A stretch of 64,000 bases of DNA from Alkalicoccobacillus porphyridii (GCF_007293315.1 NZ_VLXZ01000002.1:62001-126000); one strand, 5' to 3'; positions 8,296 through 16,985 are shown, counted from the first letter of the stretch. Notes: generated by a model not told the origin, from the sequence alone. Numbers and translations are program-made.

Positions 8296-9316
8296 CCAGC
8301 TTCACCTCCGATACCAACAGTTCTTTTTCTTCGATAAATCGGAAGGCCGATTCTAGCGATGCGGGATCTCCTTGAACCTCAACGGTTAAGCTGCCAAATG
8401 GCGTATCCTGTATCTCAGTTATATTGCCAAACAGAACGTTCACATCAACATCAAACCTTCTAACCAATTCAGACAAAAGTGGTTTGCCTGATGATTCGCC
8501 AATGAACTCTATTTTATAGATTCTGATTTGTTCAGAACCCTTTTCCAATATCCTTCTGACACTTGCAGGAATTTGATCCTTAAACACAGAGCGAACAAAA
8601 TTCTTGGTCGTCTGATGCTGTGGTTGTGAAAAGATATCGAGAACCGTTCCTTCTTCAATAATTTTTCCTTCCTCCATAACTGCAACCCGATCGCATATCT
8701 CCCGAATAACACCCATTTCGTGTGTAATAATTAAAATCGTTACGTCAAATTCCTCATTCACACGCTTTAAAAGCTGGAGAATAGAACTTGTTGTTTCCGG
8801 ATCTAACGCAGATGTCGCTTCATCACATAGGAGAACCGCAGGATTAGAGGCTAAGGCACGCGCAATACCAATTCGCTGCTTTTGACCTCCGGAAAGCTGC
8901 TCGGGGTAGCTACCTGCTTTATCTGACAAACCTACAAATTCAAGTAATTCTCCAACACGTTTTTTTAACTCTGCTTGTGGTGTACGAACAAGACGAAGAG
9001 GAACCGCTACATTTTCGAACACCGTTTTAGACTGCAATAAGTTAAAATGTTGGAAGATCATGCCGATATTTCGTTTAGCCTTCTGTAGCTCTCCACCTTT
9101 TAAAAGTGTTAGGCTTTGACCGTTCACAATAACTTCACCGTCTGTCGGACGCTCCAGAAGGTTGACACTACGGATCAATGTACTTTTACCTGCCCCACTA
9201 AAACCAATCACTCCGAATATTTGTCCTTTTTCGACGCGGAGGTTTACTTCATCAAGTGCTTTTACTTCCGGTTCTTTTGTTCTAAATACTTTGCTTACCT
9301 GTTTAAATTCTATCAA
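8288..9316 (-). CDS. metN: Methionine ABC transporter ATPase
   Basis: 342 residues with Walker A GFSGAGKST, signature LSGGQKQRIGIARAL, Walker B VLLCDEATSALD, and the C-terminal NIL/ACT-type domain (about the last 75 residues) that senses methionine in MetN. I place the start at a TTG (9316) preceded by AGGGAG; an in-frame GTG at 9343 has no ribosome binding site and would exceed the usual length. First gene of metNIQ, directly downstream of a SAM riboswitch. Confidence 0.94.
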   Translation of the reverse strand: MIEFKQVSKVFRTKEPEVKALDEVNLRVEKGQIFGVIGFSGAGKSTLIRSVNLLERPTDGEVIVNGQSLTLLKGGELQKAKRNIGMIFQHFNLLQSKTVFENVAVPLRLVRTPQAELKKRVGELLEFVGLSDKAGSYPEQLSGGQKQRIGIARALASNPAVLLCDEATSALDPETTSSILQLLKRVNEEFDVTILIITHEMGVIREICDRVAVMEEGKIIEEGTVLDIFSQPQHQTTKNFVRSVFKDQIPASVRRILEKGSEQIRIYKIEFIGESSGKPLLSELVRRFDVDVNVLFGNITEIQDTPFGSLTVEVQGDPASLESAFRFIEEKELLVSEVKLDA

Positions 9317-9420
9317 TGGTCTCCCTACCTTCCGCCTCAACACTAACTAGACATATATAAAAACTTGGTTTTTTACCCGATTCTATACTCCTCACTCTAT
9401 TAAGACTTTATTAAAATAAG

Positions 9421-9453
9421 AAAACCCTCTTATTCACAATGAATAAGAGGGTT
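9421..9453 (-). terminator. Riboswitch terminator of metNIQ
   Basis: On the minus strand AACCCTCTTATTC and GAATAAGAGGGTT form a strong stem ending in TTTT, between the S-box aptamer and metN. With SAM bound it should stop transcription. Confidence 0.9.
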
Positions 9454-9474
9454 GAAATGGTTTAGTAAGTCATT

Positions 9475-9578
9475 CAGCTCTTATCATCCAGGATCATCTC
9501 CTGCAGGAATTAGCACCTTCCGCCGTGGCGGGGTTGCTGAAGCGTCATCGGGCCAGTCCCTCTGCTCCTCTTAATAAG
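9475..9578 (-). promoter_or_regulatory. S-box (SAM-I) riboswitch
   Basis: The minus strand shows the S-box consensus in order: AGAGGGACTGGCCC, GATGACGCTTCAGCAACC, GGTGCTAATTCC and the closing CTGGATGATAAGAG. This aptamer binds S-adenosylmethionine and shuts down methionine import and synthesis genes when SAM is plentiful. A terminator and metN follow at the expected distance. Confidence 0.96.
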
Positions 9579-9640
9579 AATATGATGTTGTGTTAAAACA
9601 ATAACAGATCCATTTGAATCTGACAAGAACTAATTATTTC

Positions 9641-11761
9641 CTACAAGTATTTCAGCGCTTCTTTCGGGTAGACATTGAGTAGTTTCTTGAGATGCGGCTG
9701 ATCGTTCTCCTCTTTAGTGAAAACAGCCTCTAAAATCAATCCAATATGCACAAAACTAAGGGCCTTGCTAGGTAATTTTATCGAAAAGACCTCGCTATCA
9801 TCAGAGGATTGAATCAATACCTTTTCTTCGGTTACTGATTGCACCTGGTATAAGCCACCAAGCGCTTCTGGATCAATATTCTCTCTGTATAGAGCTAGTG
9901 TAAAACGACCTGAATCAGTCGTATGATTATAGACTTGAATCGCTTCGATTAAAGATGCTTCAAGTTCGGCACAAACAGCTGAAGCATGAGCATGAACGGT
10001 TGTTTTATACTTTTGATCCAACCATTTTGTGAACATCTTAATCGTACTAATCAAGTCTTTTACCTGTGTTTGACTGATGACAACACCCTCAAAAAGATCA
10101 ACTAATAAATGCTTCCTCCAAAATGCCTTCGTACATTTTGACCAATCTTTAATCTTCTGCACCTCTAATGAGAAGCGAATGATATTTAGGCTCGACCGAT
10201 ATTTCCTTACCGTACCCTCTGCTTTACCATCTGTTTTCTCCTTAAAAAAGCTGAGAATTGGATCATGGAAGAAGCTATCAATTGTATCTGGGCTAAAGCC
10301 TAAATCTTCATAAATATTTATATCTTCCTTCTTAACTGAAAGAAACTGATTGTCATGATAATAAATTCTTCTGATACCTGAATGACGCTTCTCTAAATTT
10401 GTAACAAATGGAGATGGAGATAATCCCGCTTCTTTGCGGAATGGGTTCATATCAAACGTGAATTCCATATCCTTATACTTAGACATCACTTGGTCATAAA
10501 GATTATATTCGATCTGTTTAAACCAAGTATCCGCTTCTTCCAATCGACCGTTATCAATAAGCTCATAGATACTATGCTGACCCAGTGCTGGAATTGGCCT
10601 ACTTAGGTCCATATCCTTGGCACGCTGCGCATAAAGAGAGAAGTATTCAGGTGCTTCACCAGTCATCTGAATTAAGCTATTGGAGAATGCCATTCTTCCA
10701 CTTAGCGAGCGATTTATTGATTCTTTTACATCCCGCACATACTGAGGATATTCCTCTAACATTACATGAAATTGTGCCGCCTTTTCTTTGCTAAAAGTGA
10801 CGTACTTTAAGCTCTCCCCAGTAAATTCTAAGGTCGCAACAGCATCAGCAAGTAAGACCTCACTCTCGACAATACTATCCTTATACACTGCCCAGTTCTC
10901 TGCTTGGGTTAGATGTTTACGGTCTTCACGCCAGTCATACACAACAAATTCATCCTGGTCTCTAAGCAACGTAGCAAACGAATGCGCATCTGTGACGTAT
11001 GCTTCTATGGTAATTTGGGGGTCAGACTGTTGGTCTTCTGAAACAAACCCCTGTTCCTCCTCTAAAAGCGAGCCAAGAACTTCAGGGAAAAATTGAATTA
11101 AAGCTTCTTCAACCTCCATTTGATGTTCAGCTGCCAACTGAATCGCTTTCGCTTTGCTCCGTTCCATATGATCTGGCCCTTGGAAAATGCGGATGCCATT
11201 AAATAATGGAGTGTCCCCAAAAAATTCAATAAGTCCTAACGTTCCAGACCAAGGTCTAAAGGTTGGTAGATTCTCCGTATCCTTACCCATGTTAAATGTC
11301 TCTTGTGTAAACACGTCTTCAAATACAACCTGATTGTCCTTTTCATTTACAGCTTGTACAATTCGAGGTTTAAGAGAACGCCATTGTTCAGCCAAGCTTT
11401 TTTCTTCCGCCTGTAGCCTATGCGCCTCCTCTTTCAGGAACCAATCAATTCCGTGTAAGCCGTTTTTGTGAATCCGGAAAAAATTGAGCCAAAAGTTTAC
11501 ATAGCCTTCTTCAATTTGTTCTGGTACTAGCCTTTGAGATCGCTGATGAAACTCCGAATGAAGCTTTATAAATTCACTATAAGGTATTTGTTTATCCATA
11601 AATGCTTGAAGCTTCTTTGTCAGCTGATGCTTTTGTTGCGCAATACGCTCCTCACGAGCTTGATTCATATCTATTACTTGCTGTTTATTCATACAGCATT
11701 TCTTATATTTCTTACCGCTTCCACATGGACACGGTTCATTTCTACCAGCAGTCATTTCCAT
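9641..11761 (-). CDS. Large SEC-C motif protein of unknown function
   Basis: 706 residues. The N-terminus carries a SEC-C zinc motif, GRNEPCPCGSGKKYKKCC (Cys11, Cys13, Cys22, Cys23), as found at the end of SecA and in many uncharacterised proteins. The middle is helical and acidic without a motif I recognise. Residues about 515-590 (GTVRKYRSSL through MFTKWLDQKYK) resemble the SAM-like core-binding domain of tyrosine recombinases, but no catalytic domain follows. The start at 11761 has AGAGGTG in front; an upstream in-frame start at 11803 does not. No signal peptide or membrane segment; a cytoplasmic role with nucleic acid or protein binding is inference. Confidence 0.75.
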   Translation of the reverse strand: MEMTAGRNEPCPCGSGKKYKKCCMNKQQVIDMNQAREERIAQQKHQLTKKLQAFMDKQIPYSEFIKLHSEFHQRSQRLVPEQIEEGYVNFWLNFFRIHKNGLHGIDWFLKEEAHRLQAEEKSLAEQWRSLKPRIVQAVNEKDNQVVFEDVFTQETFNMGKDTENLPTFRPWSGTLGLIEFFGDTPLFNGIRIFQGPDHMERSKAKAIQLAAEHQMEVEEALIQFFPEVLGSLLEEEQGFVSEDQQSDPQITIEAYVTDAHSFATLLRDQDEFVVYDWREDRKHLTQAENWAVYKDSIVESEVLLADAVATLEFTGESLKYVTFSKEKAAQFHVMLEEYPQYVRDVKESINRSLSGRMAFSNSLIQMTGEAPEYFSLYAQRAKDMDLSRPIPALGQHSIYELIDNGRLEEADTWFKQIEYNLYDQVMSKYKDMEFTFDMNPFRKEAGLSPSPFVTNLEKRHSGIRRIYYHDNQFLSVKKEDINIYEDLGFSPDTIDSFFHDPILSFFKEKTDGKAEGTVRKYRSSLNIIRFSLEVQKIKDWSKCTKAFWRKHLLVDLFEGVVISQTQVKDLISTIKMFTKWLDQKYKTTVHAHASAVCAELEASLIEAIQVYNHTTDSGRFTLALYRENIDPEALGGLYQVQSVTEEKVLIQSSDDSEVFSIKLPSKALSFVHIGLILEAVFTKEENDQPHLKKLLNVYPKEALKYL

Positions 11762-11952
11762 ATTTACACCTCTATTACGCTTTGTCAGCTTATAATGTAA
11801 CATAAGTTAAAGGGCTTCTGCTGAAAAATACATAATGGTTATTATTACAAACAATAAAGGATCTAAGCTTACTAATAAAAATGCGATTGGGACATTACTC
11901 AAAGATCGTTTTAAATACAGCTCAATTTGATATAGGTTTACTTGAAGTCACT

Positions 11953-12110
11953 ACAGGGGATTCCTCCGCTTGCATAAATACATGGAGATCTAAGTGAGGG
12001 TGCTTTTCCGCCACTCCCGAAAATGGGGGGCGCTTACCACGGGAAGGTATCCGTCTAATCTGACTCTGTCATCTTATCTCAATGAACCTTTTCATCGAGG
12101 TCGTTTAAAA
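11953..12110 (+). repeat. Dispersed element A, copy 1
   Basis: Starts CCGCTTGCATAAATACATGG and contains CCCGAAAATGGGG, CGCTTACCACGGGAAGGTA and TCTCAATGAACCTTTTCAT, all shared with five other copies in the window. The tail seen in copies at 49324 and 57617 is missing. It lies in a gene-free gap (11762-12511) together with a B element. Confidence 0.85.
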
Positions 12111-12180
12111 AGAAGTTTTATATGATAGTGAATCTTCTTATCACCAAAAACAGTCCTCATCTCCTTAGATAAGGATATTG

Positions 12181-12362
12181 GTCATTTGTCTAATCGGGAA
12201 CATGAGCGGAAGGAGAACCCGTAGACTCCTGCGGAACAGAACGCGTCTGAAGACATCGAAGTGGTGGTTTTCTACTTCGAGGGCTGAGGCCGTTCCCGCG
12301 GAAAGCGAAGGGTTCTCCTGTAGCGTTGCATACGAGCTTAGTTCTAGATGACGCTTTTCCAC
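12181..12362 (+). repeat. Dispersed structured element B, copy 1
   Basis: About 180 bases. The outer arms AGGAGAACCC and GGGTTCTCCT pair perfectly, and the central hairpin TCGAAGTGG / CTACTTCGA pairs with one G-T. GCGG pairs with CCGC in the inner stem. Base changes in other copies keep these pairs. It begins near GTCATTTGTCTAATCGGG and ends GATGACGCTTTTCC. Confidence 0.88.
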
Positions 12363-12370
12363 ATTAATAA

Positions 12371-12412
12371 TGCCTGAGGCCGTGCCATGGAAAGCGGAGC
12401 CGTCATCTCTCC
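12371..12412 (+). repeat. Fragment of element B
   Basis: TGCCTGAGGCCGTGCC followed by GGAAAGCGGAGCC is the 3' part of a B element, lying directly after the full copy. It is probably a relic of a second, tandem copy. Confidence 0.6.
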
Positions 12413-12423
12413 TGTTCTAAACA

Positions 12424-12472
12424 AAAAAAACCAAACGATGATGTGTTCGATCCACATCATCGTTTGGGTCTT
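12424..12472 (-). terminator. Strong intrinsic terminator
   Basis: On the minus strand CCAAACGATGATGTG and CACATCATCGTTTGG form a perfect 15-bp stem followed by a T-run. It serves the secreted-protein gene at 12512-13045. A related stem precedes the amidase end at 49862. Confidence 0.9.
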
Positions 12473-12511
12473 CGTTAGATTGAAACAGGTGTCTCCTAAG
12501 CTCTATATACG

Positions 12512-13045
12512 TTATGGCAGATAAAATTCTACCGTACCGCCATCACGGTCAAACCAGCCATAGAAGGCCCAGTTAATATATCCGCCATCTCCATTATTCA
12601 CAAATGTTCCTTCCTCAAATGCCCATACCCCATATATTACACCGTCATAGGTGAAAGTATCAAAGTAATGTACACCACTATAACTCGAATCATCGTAGTC
12701 ATTACTTAGATTGAGTACCATGACATTTAAGCTATAGTCTGTGTGGAATTTCACTGTTTCTCTCGCTGCTTTTACAAACCCTTCGCGATTATCAGCTGAG
12801 GTTATTGCGTCAGAGATACTGTCGTAAATTGCCACTGGATCAATGGTAATATCTACATTGGGTGATTGAGCTTGCGCTTCTTGTGCTAAGGCTTGTCCTT
12901 TTTCTTCATCAGTCATTTCAATTTGTTCAGGTGCCTCTGCCTTTGCCGTATTTCCAACCATTCCATAATTCGGGATCGCAATCGTCATCCCAAGAATCGT
13001 TGCTCCTGCCACAGTGCTGATTATCTTTGATCTGGATTTCTTCAT
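12512..13045 (-). CDS. Secreted protein of unknown function
   Basis: 177 residues. A basic start (MKKSRSKI) and hydrophobic core (TVAGATILGMTIAIPNYG) with AKAEA at about 30-34 form a typical signal peptide. The mature part is acidic with an aromatic-rich beta C-terminus (SGVHYFDTFTYDGVIYGVW, YINWAFYGWFDRDGG). I do not recognise the family. The start at 13045 follows TAGGAGGAG at good spacing; a start at 13102 is not supported. Single gene with its own terminator. Confidence 0.75.
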   Translation of the reverse strand: MKKSRSKIISTVAGATILGMTIAIPNYGMVGNTAKAEAPEQIEMTDEEKGQALAQEAQAQSPNVDITIDPVAIYDSISDAITSADNREGFVKAARETVKFHTDYSLNVMVLNLSNDYDDSSYSGVHYFDTFTYDGVIYGVWAFEEGTFVNNGDGGYINWAFYGWFDRDGGTVEFYLP

Positions 13046-13321
13046 TGTTTCTCCTCCTATTATGGTTTTTTGGTCTTGCATAGATAACGTACCCGGCTTC
13101 AACCAACCAAAACTTGGGAAAAAACGAGTATTTAAACTAAGACATTGACCACTTAGCCAGGAGAAGGCATAGGTATAAACTAGTCCTAACTAAAAAGGCA
13201 AACTTATAAAGATAGGACTAATGACATTTGGGAAAATGCCGTAGATTAGACATATTTCTCTCTTAATAAGTAAATGCTTAGAAGAAGTAATCACTTTTAT
13301 TGAGAAGGAGTTGTTAATCAA

Positions 13322-13573
13322 ATGGGTTTAATTTGGAGTTTAATCATTGGCGGGCTTATTGGCTGGGCAGCAGGAGCTATTACGGGTAAAGGGGTTCCTT
13401 TTGGAATTATCGGTAATATTATCGCCGGCTTTATCGGAGCTAACCTTGGTACGTGGCTTTTGGGAAGCTGGGGGCCGTCACTTGGTGGATTTGCATTGCT
13501 TCCTGCTTTAATAGGAGCCATTATTCTTGTCCTAATTGTAAGCTTAATTCTTCGTTCATCAAAAAGAGCATAA
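13322..13573 (+). CDS. GlsB/YeaQ/YmgE family membrane protein
   Basis: 83 residues with three hydrophobic segments rich in glycine: GLIWSLIIGGLIGWAAGAITG, GIIGNIIAGFIGANLGTWLLG and LLPALIGAIILVLIVSLIL. This is the transglycosylase-associated (GlsB) family, often part of the general stress response in Firmicutes. AAGGAG precedes the ATG. Single gene with terminator at 13597. Confidence 0.92.
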   Translation: MGLIWSLIIGGLIGWAAGAITGKGVPFGIIGNIIAGFIGANLGTWLLGSWGPSLGGFALLPALIGAIILVLIVSLILRSSKRA

Positions 13574-13596
13574 CGAATGAAAAAGTATAAATCAGA

Positions 13597-13631
13597 AGAG
13601 ACGAGCATATTGTTGCCCGTCTCTTTTTTTA
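13597..13631 (+). terminator. Terminator after the GlsB-family gene
   Basis: GAGACGAGCA and TGCCCGTCTC form a hairpin followed by seven T just downstream of the stop codon. Confidence 0.85.
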
Positions 13632-13742
13632 CTAATTACTAAACTAGTCGTGCTACTAATTCAAATTAGAAATACCCTAAAATGTATGTACAAGGGGTAA
13701 CATCAGGAAACTGCGGATTTACTACGTTAAAGAAAATAAAGC

Positions 13743-13788
13743 AAAAAAATCAGTTCCTTTACAACGTTTAGAAACTGATTTTAAATTT
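13743..13788 (-). terminator. Terminator after the DUF4440-like gene
   Basis: On the minus strand AAAATCAGTTTCTAAACG and the opposite arm AAAGGAACTGATTTTTTT form a stem with a T-run, 40 bp after the stop of the gene at 13831. Confidence 0.8.
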
Positions 13789-13830
13789 AGCTACTGTCAG
13801 TAGAGCTCCATTTAGTTTAATAAGTTTTAT

Positions 13831-14190
13831 TTATTCGGATGTGAGTGTGCCTTGATGAAACTGCATTTTCCAAATTCCATCAGTTAGTTTCCATATGGAA
13901 CTACGTAAGGAATATTGTTTATTTACATTATTATATACTGTGTAAGTCGTTAAAACTATTTGTTCAGACAATGGATGAATTTCAAAATCACTTAATTTCA
14001 TACTTACCACACCAAGATTAACTTTAATAATATTTTCATTTTTATACAATACATTTCCAGAACTTCCAATCTCAAAAAAATCTTTTGAAAGTAATTGAGT
14101 AAGCTCATCTTTTGATGCCCTAATCTCCGGTTTCAATAATTTCTCTTCTAAATTAAGTAAAATTTCTTTTAGAGAACAAGTATCAGTCAT
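13831..14190 (-). CDS. DUF4440/SnoaL-like (NTF2-fold) protein
   Basis: 119 residues with the NTF2-like pattern: an N-terminal helix (LKEILLNLEEKLLKPEI), then LLSKDFFEIGSSGNVLYKNE and a strand-rich end (LTTYTVYNNVNKQ, RSSIWKLTDGIWKMQFHQGT). DUF4440 proteins are usually small ligand-binding or enzyme-like domains of unassigned role. Single gene with its own terminator. Confidence 0.8.
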   Translation of the reverse strand: MTDTCSLKEILLNLEEKLLKPEIRASKDELTQLLSKDFFEIGSSGNVLYKNENIIKVNLGVVSMKLSDFEIHPLSEQIVLTTYTVYNNVNKQYSLRSSIWKLTDGIWKMQFHQGTLTSE

Positions 14191-14357
14191 TTCAGATTAA
14201 CCCTTTCTCTTCTCATTGTAAATATTTTAAATTGGCGGGCAATTGTTCATCATATTATTCTGCCCGTTAGTGTAAGTATGGCATCCTCTTGAAAAAGGAT
14301 TATTTAACTTTGTAAATCCTCCTTGCAACCTTCCATCCTTCTTGATGAAAATCCACA

Positions 14358-15212
14358 TCATGTATGAGAACTGTCTAGAAATTTAAACCGTTCTGTCATT
14401 TTACTAAAAGCTGCTGGTTCCTCTAAAAAAGGGGAGTGATTGCTTTCTTTAAAAATGATTAATTCTGATTTAGGCAGTGCCTGATGAATATGAATGGAAC
14501 AATCCACGGGACACTGTGTGTCATGCTTCCCGCAGCAGATGAGAATGGGCTTCTCTACTTCTGGTAATTGATTAAAAAGATTAAAGCTAGGTAATTCCTC
14601 ATAAGAGAAGTAATCAAGCCTAGCGGGAACGACCTTGCCGCTGCTTGACTTAGAAAAATACGCATCATAATTCTCAGGACGATAAAGTGACATTTCCATC
14701 CATTCCCTATCAGCTGCTCTTCGTTCATCCAAAGAAGAATCAGCTGACTTGATAATACTTAGAAGCTCTAGCAATCGAGCGTTACGAGCATTCTTCTTAC
14801 TGTAGATACAATCTGGATGCTGCATATACTCATAGCTAGCTGCCCCCGCGCTTATGACTAATTTCTCAAGATTGTTCGGTGCCTCCACAGCATAGGTAAG
14901 TCCAATCATGGCTCCAGTTGAATGACCGGCAAAGCTCCATGTATCAAGCTTTAACGCCTGCCTAATTGCCTCTAAGTCTTGAACGCTTTGACTCATACTA
15001 TACTCATGATGGTTAGCTACTGCCACTGAACCTCCCGCCCCACGCAAATTAATTAGATACACAGTAAAATGAGGGATAAAAGCATCTGCAAAGTAATTGC
15101 CACGCTCATTAAATTCAGAATATAGATGAGTCACACATAAAGGTGGTCCGCTTCCATTTATAAAAAGCTCAAACTCTCCATTAGCTGTCTCGACAATCTC
15201 TTTTTTCCACAT
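14358..15212 (-). CDS. Alpha/beta hydrolase (proline iminopeptidase-like)
   Basis: 284 residues. The nucleophile elbow is GHSTGAM (Ser about 97), the acid is likely the Asp of CCGKHDTQCPVDC, and the base is the His of ESNHSPFLEEP. NLRGAGGSV supplies the oxyanion region. It hydrolyses an ester or amide that cannot be named. It is the last of three genes; GGAGAAGATCT precedes its ATG, 12 bp after the preceding gene. Confidence 0.87.
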   Translation of the reverse strand: MWKKEIVETANGEFELFINGSGPPLCVTHLYSEFNERGNYFADAFIPHFTVYLINLRGAGGSVAVANHHEYSMSQSVQDLEAIRQALKLDTWSFAGHSTGAMIGLTYAVEAPNNLEKLVISAGAASYEYMQHPDCIYSKKNARNARLLELLSIIKSADSSLDERRAADREWMEMSLYRPENYDAYFSKSSSGKVVPARLDYFSYEELPSFNLFNQLPEVEKPILICCGKHDTQCPVDCSIHIHQALPKSELIIFKESNHSPFLEEPAAFSKMTERFKFLDSSHT

Positions 15213-15224
15213 AGATCTTCTCCT

Positions 15225-15773
15225 CTACTTTTTAATGGCGTCAATGATTAAGGATGGAAATAAGGGAACTTCTCCTTGATTACGTGGATCAACTCTATTA
15301 GAGCGAAAGATAACCCCATCCTCTTCACGCCAATCCACACAATGAAATACTCCATTCTCATCGTGATATTCTAGCAGCTGCACAGCAAATTCAGCTTCCT
15401 CAAATAATTGACGCAAGCTACTATATGTATAAACGATTTTATGATCAAATGCTGGGTGATCCGCTGGCCCCGGCCCTCCGACCTGAATGTTATATTGGTA
15501 CTCATCGTTTTGAAACAATCCATCAGGTACAGCTACTCGAAAATGCCCACCTGGCTTTAAGTATTGATAGGCAAGCTCTGCTGCCTTTCCGCCTTCTTCA
15601 TAGGTCAGATGTTCCCACACGTGCTCTGCTAAGATCGCGGATAGAGATTCCTGTTCAAAGTTAGCGCTCCAACTTGATGCAACTAAAAGGTCTAGCTCAG
15701 ACTGTTCCGTATGAATCCAGCCTGGATTATTGTTATAGCCACCAGCTCCGATGACCACTTTTTTCTCGCTCAT
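15225..15773 (-). CDS. SAM-methyltransferase-like protein
   Basis: 182 residues. AEHVWEHLTYEEGGKAAE and YLKPGGHFRVAVPDG match the second half of class I methyltransferases, but the glycine-rich SAM-binding motif I is reduced to the N-terminal VVIGAGGYNNNPGWIHTE. This pattern is common in predicted methyltransferases of the type found in polysaccharide loci. It sits between a full methyltransferase and a hydrolase, with 12-bp gaps on both sides, so the three genes form an operon. Activity without a full motif I is uncertain. Confidence 0.8.
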   Translation of the reverse strand: MSEKKVVIGAGGYNNNPGWIHTEQSELDLLVASSWSANFEQESLSAILAEHVWEHLTYEEGGKAAELAYQYLKPGGHFRVAVPDGLFQNDEYQYNIQVGGPGPADHPAFDHKIVYTYSSLRQLFEEAEFAVQLLEYHDENGVFHCVDWREEDGVIFRSNRVDPRNQGEVPLFPSLIIDAIKK

Positions 15774-15785
15774 ATTTCTCCCTCC

Positions 15786-16562
15786 TTACTCTTTATAAGC
15801 AAACCACACACTCCAGCGATCCTTTTCAATGATTTTCTCTTGCTGAGGAATCCGCTCCTCAATATAATCAATCAGCTCTTCTAATTGCGAATCTGTTAAT
15901 TCGTGTAGAATGGTTCTTCCTCTTCTCGATTGCAGATCCTCTTTCAGTTCTTGTACAGATGTGTAGGTTGCTCGCGTTTCCCAAAATGGCTGCATGTTTA
16001 CCCGAGTGAATCCCGCCTCCGCTAAGGCATCTCGTACAGCTTCATCCGAATACCTGCGATCTTTTTCAGTTTTGGCGAGAAACGGAAAGCATTCAAAAAA
16101 ATACCCTCTGATATGCGTAGGAGAACCGGCCAGCAAACAATCATCAGGTGTACGATCCTGAACAATAAAAACAGACTCCCGTTCAGCTAATACGCGAGAC
16201 ACCTCAGAAAAATTAAGCTGTAGCTGTTTTAAATGATGAATGAGTGCCCGTTCAAGAATCACATCAAGACTATTATCAGGGATCTCAGATAACTGTTCGC
16301 AATCTTGATGAATAAACTGAACGCTTGAATCTGAGCTTTTTGACCTTGCCGCTTCAAGCATTCGTTTTGACCCATCAATTCCAAAAAGTGATGCTGGCTG
16401 CTGTTGGGCAAGTACCCTTGTATAGATTCCTCCACCGCACCCAATATCCGCTACTCTTTTCCCTTCAATCTGAGTGTTGGCTAATATGAGGTGAAGCCAG
16501 TCTTCATGAGCTTCTCTCTCGGCATAGGTAAACTGATTAGTTAACTGATCGAACTTGTTCAT
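15786..16562 (-). CDS. Class I SAM-dependent methyltransferase
   Basis: 258 residues. Motif I is VADIGCGGGIYTRVLAQ (about residues 36-52), followed by GIDGSKRMLEAAR and IPDNSLDVILERALIHHLKQL. It transfers a methyl group from SAM to a small-molecule or lipid acceptor. First gene of the operon that also holds a methyltransferase-like protein and a hydrolase. The region upstream is repeat-rich (16563-17531). Confidence 0.87.
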   Translation of the reverse strand: MNKFDQLTNQFTYAEREAHEDWLHLILANTQIEGKRVADIGCGGGIYTRVLAQQQPASLFGIDGSKRMLEAARSKSSDSSVQFIHQDCEQLSEIPDNSLDVILERALIHHLKQLQLNFSEVSRVLAERESVFIVQDRTPDDCLLAGSPTHIRGYFFECFPFLAKTEKDRRYSDEAVRDALAEAGFTRVNMQPFWETRATYTSVQELKEDLQSRRGRTILHELTDSQLEELIDYIEERIPQQEKIIEKDRWSVWFAYKE

Positions 16563-16709
16563 CCTACCATCTCCATTCCTTAGTTTATCGCTCTACCCAA
16601 ACTAACTTCGCCAAAGCTCAGTGGAGTTCCTCTGTTTAAACAAATGTTTGATTAAACAGGTGAAATGGGGACTATGTCAAAGTTTATCGGTAAATAGAAG
16701 GCTCATGAT

Positions 16710-16830
16710 TCGATTCTTCGGCTGTGCTCCCAAAATAGGGGCACGCTTACCACGGAAGTAACTAAGCTAATCTGGCTTTGCCATCTTATCTCAATGAACC
16801 TTTTTATTGAGGTCACTAAAAAAGACGGTT
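16710..16830 (+). repeat. Dispersed element A, copy 2 (head part)
   Basis: CGATTCTTCGGCTGTGCTCC, CAAAATAGGGGCACGCTTAC and CTCAATGAACCTTTTTATTG match the head of element A. The element's tail reappears at about 17390-17420 (GGTGTCGGCACTCC, TTTTGTCCACTT), after two phased arrays and a B element, so this copy looks split by later insertions. Confidence 0.8.
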
Positions 16831-16897
16831 TACCGTAAATATAAATGCTTGTTTAATGACGTGAGAAATGAAGAAGGCCCCTCTTGTCATAAGGAGA

Positions 16898-16985
16898 TCG
16901 GGAAGGAGAGCTAGATACATCGGAAGTAAGCCGAAAACTTCGCAAAGTGCAGAAAGTACATCGGAAGACTATCTACACTCGAGTG
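16898..16985 (+). repeat. Short degenerate phased array (TCGGAAG type)
   Basis: TCGG/TCGC-type cores followed by AAG occur at 16898, 16920, 16940 and 16961, spacings 22, 20 and 21. Sequence between cores is not conserved. It is the weakest of the phased arrays and lies 50 bp from the stronger TGCGCG array. Confidence 0.5.

Noticed and set aside
9162-9350. Plus-strand frames opposite metN
   Set aside because: Antisense shadows of a well-defined ABC ATPase gene.
12165-12362. Frame of 65 codons within element B copy 1 as a gene
   Set aside because: It lies in a structured repeat; similar frames in copies 3 and 4 differ and have no ribosome binding site.
14296-14360. Minus-strand fragment reading DVDFHQEGWKVARRIYKVK, possibly a relic of a DUF4440-like gene
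   Set aside because: Too short, no start, and the resemblance to the neighbouring protein is limited to a few residues.
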